A stretch of 21,475 nucleotides of DNA from Saccoglossus kowalevskii (Eukaryota > Hemichordata > Enteropneusta > Harrimaniidae). Under the pieces are notes generated by a model. That model made no database searches. It was not told the origin of the DNA and saw nothing but the letters and a program-made list of their open reading frames with translations. How positions within the stretch are numbered: the first letter of the stretch is position 1; the number at the start of each line of letters is the position of its first letter. The position numbers were made by a program, and so were the translations under genes. This document shows, piece by piece, positions 21,009 to 21,475 of the stretch. The stretch is taken from assembly GCF_000003605.2 (NCBI RefSeq), contig NW_003124900.1, forward strand, positions 206,861 through 228,335. The letters are read 5' to 3'.

Positions 21009-21475
21009 ATCTCGAACATGCATGGACCGATTGAGTTCAAACTTCACTCATACATCACACATTATATGGGACATATGCACATGCATTTTTTTCATGATCC
21101 GATTAACGATAGCCGAATAGCGGCCATTTTAAGGCCGAAAATGCATCAAAATCGCACATTTTCACCATTCCGGACCCGGATCTCAGTTATGCATGGACGG
21201 ATTTTGTTCAAATTTGGTACATACATTAAACATAATAGGACCTTGATGCACGTCATTTTTTTTTTTGGATCGGGTTCGAAATGGCCGACTGGCGGCCATT
21301 TTGTTTTAAAGAATTCAGTTCTGGATCCGTATCTGAGACATGCTTGGATTGATCGAGTTCAAACTTCACACACACAAGGTACATCATGTCACAAATATGT
21401 ATGTGCATTTGTTTCATGATCTCATTAACGATAGCCAAATGGCGGCCGCTTTAAGGCCGAAAATGCATGAAATCG
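21009..21475. repeat. Tandem monomers A-B-A' (about 171, 151 and at least 145 bp), cut by the window edge
   Basis: Monomers start at ATCTC or ATCTGAG at 21009, 21180 and 21331. Shared blocks are ATGC(A/T)TGGA near the start, TTCAAA(C/T)TT, and GCGGCC about 110 bp in. The first and third monomers are much closer to each other than to the second: both have CATTAACGATAGCC or near, TTTCATGATC, and AAGGCCGAAAATGCAT. This indicates a two-monomer higher-order unit. The middle copy carries AAATGGCCG/CGGCCATTT as an inverted pair. The plus-strand frame at 20940-21419 and the minus-strand frames at 20664-21047 and 21253-21438 are translations of this repeat, not genes. Confidence 0.92.

Larger units (their letters stand above)
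20899..21475 (-). mobile_element. Possible pearl/HINE-like non-autonomous Helitron-type element, partial
   Basis: Read on the minus strand, the order is tandem monomers of about 150-170 bp, an ACGG-type microsatellite, then a terminal-type hairpin. This is the layout I recall for bivalve pearl elements and other Helitron-like non-autonomous elements: core repeats, microsatellite, 3' region with a palindrome. The other end is outside the window, and the exact terminus beyond the hairpin is not defined, so the class is inference. A further decayed monomer at 1473-1604 supports a dispersed family. Confidence 0.45.

Noticed and set aside
20664-21047. 127-codon minus-strand reading frame
   Set aside because: Its first half is the reverse translation of the microsatellite and first monomer (GRTDGRTH-type residues), and the rest crosses the hairpin and CpG block. 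It is a repeat artefact.
20940-21419. 159-codon plus-strand reading frame, the longest in the window
   Set aside because: It starts within the hairpin-microsatellite stretch and runs through the tandem monomers. The protein mirrors the DNA repeats, for example alternating RPSVRASVHP-type and MHGPIEFK-type blocks, and has no recognisable domain.
1-21475. CRISPR array or other prokaryotic repeat system
   Set aside because: The tandem arrays have no unique spacers of constant length between identical repeats, no cas-like genes are present, and the sequence has animal-genome character throughout.

Overview
The window looks like non-coding DNA from an animal nuclear genome, most likely a marine invertebrate. 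Base composition is AT-rich, roughly one third G+C by eye. There are many A/T homopolymers, stop codons are dense in all six frames, and CpG is scarce over most of the length but concentrated in a few pockets. No open reading frame exceeds 160 codons. I recognise no protein family, no tRNA or rRNA, and no reverse transcriptase or transposase motif. I therefore annotate no coding gene: every long reading frame is a chance opening or a translation of a tandem repeat. The window is probably intergenic or intronic. The phylum cannot be fixed from what is visible; the repeat at the right edge resembles a layout described in bivalves.

Layout from left to right. A 29-bp tandem array runs off the left edge (1-232). 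A short 22-bp array lies at 1353-1438, followed by a decayed monomer of the same repeat family seen at the right edge (1473-1604). About 5 kb of unique AT-rich DNA follows, with a small cluster of octamer and CRE-like motifs (4922-5017) and a palindromic pair of TAATCC sites (6151-6169). A 46-bp tandem array occupies 6500-6692, and a CpG-richer pocket lies at about 7150-7700. A 21-base C run is at 9483-9503. A 214-bp foldback (MITE-like) element with arms of about 42 bp lies at 10945-11158, and an 18-bp perfect palindrome is at 11840-11857.

The right third is the most structured part. A 93-103-bp tandem array (14737-15380) carries in each unit a near-match to the ZNF143/Staf site, and most units also carry a CATG palindrome of p53 half-site type. 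A 31-bp array (16893-17140) holds eight unmutated NF-Y (CCAAT) consensus sites in the same orientation, about three helical turns apart. A CpG-dense block (18840-19200) contains the palindrome TCTCGCGAGA. A second CpG-dense block (20569-20898) contains GATCACGTGATC. That block runs into a composite repeat (20899-21475): a strong hairpin, a (CGTCCGTG)n microsatellite, and alternating monomers of about 150-170 bp. This arrangement resembles pearl/HINE-type non-autonomous Helitron-like elements read from the minus strand.

No genes can be seen working together here. The main idea worth testing is that the arrays and CpG blocks at 14.7-20.9 kb concentrate sites for general promoter factors (ZNF143, NF-Y, a BANP/Kaiso-type site, CACGTG binders, YY1) and may form a promoter or regulatory cluster for a gene outside the window. 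All transcription-factor statements are consensus matches made by eye.
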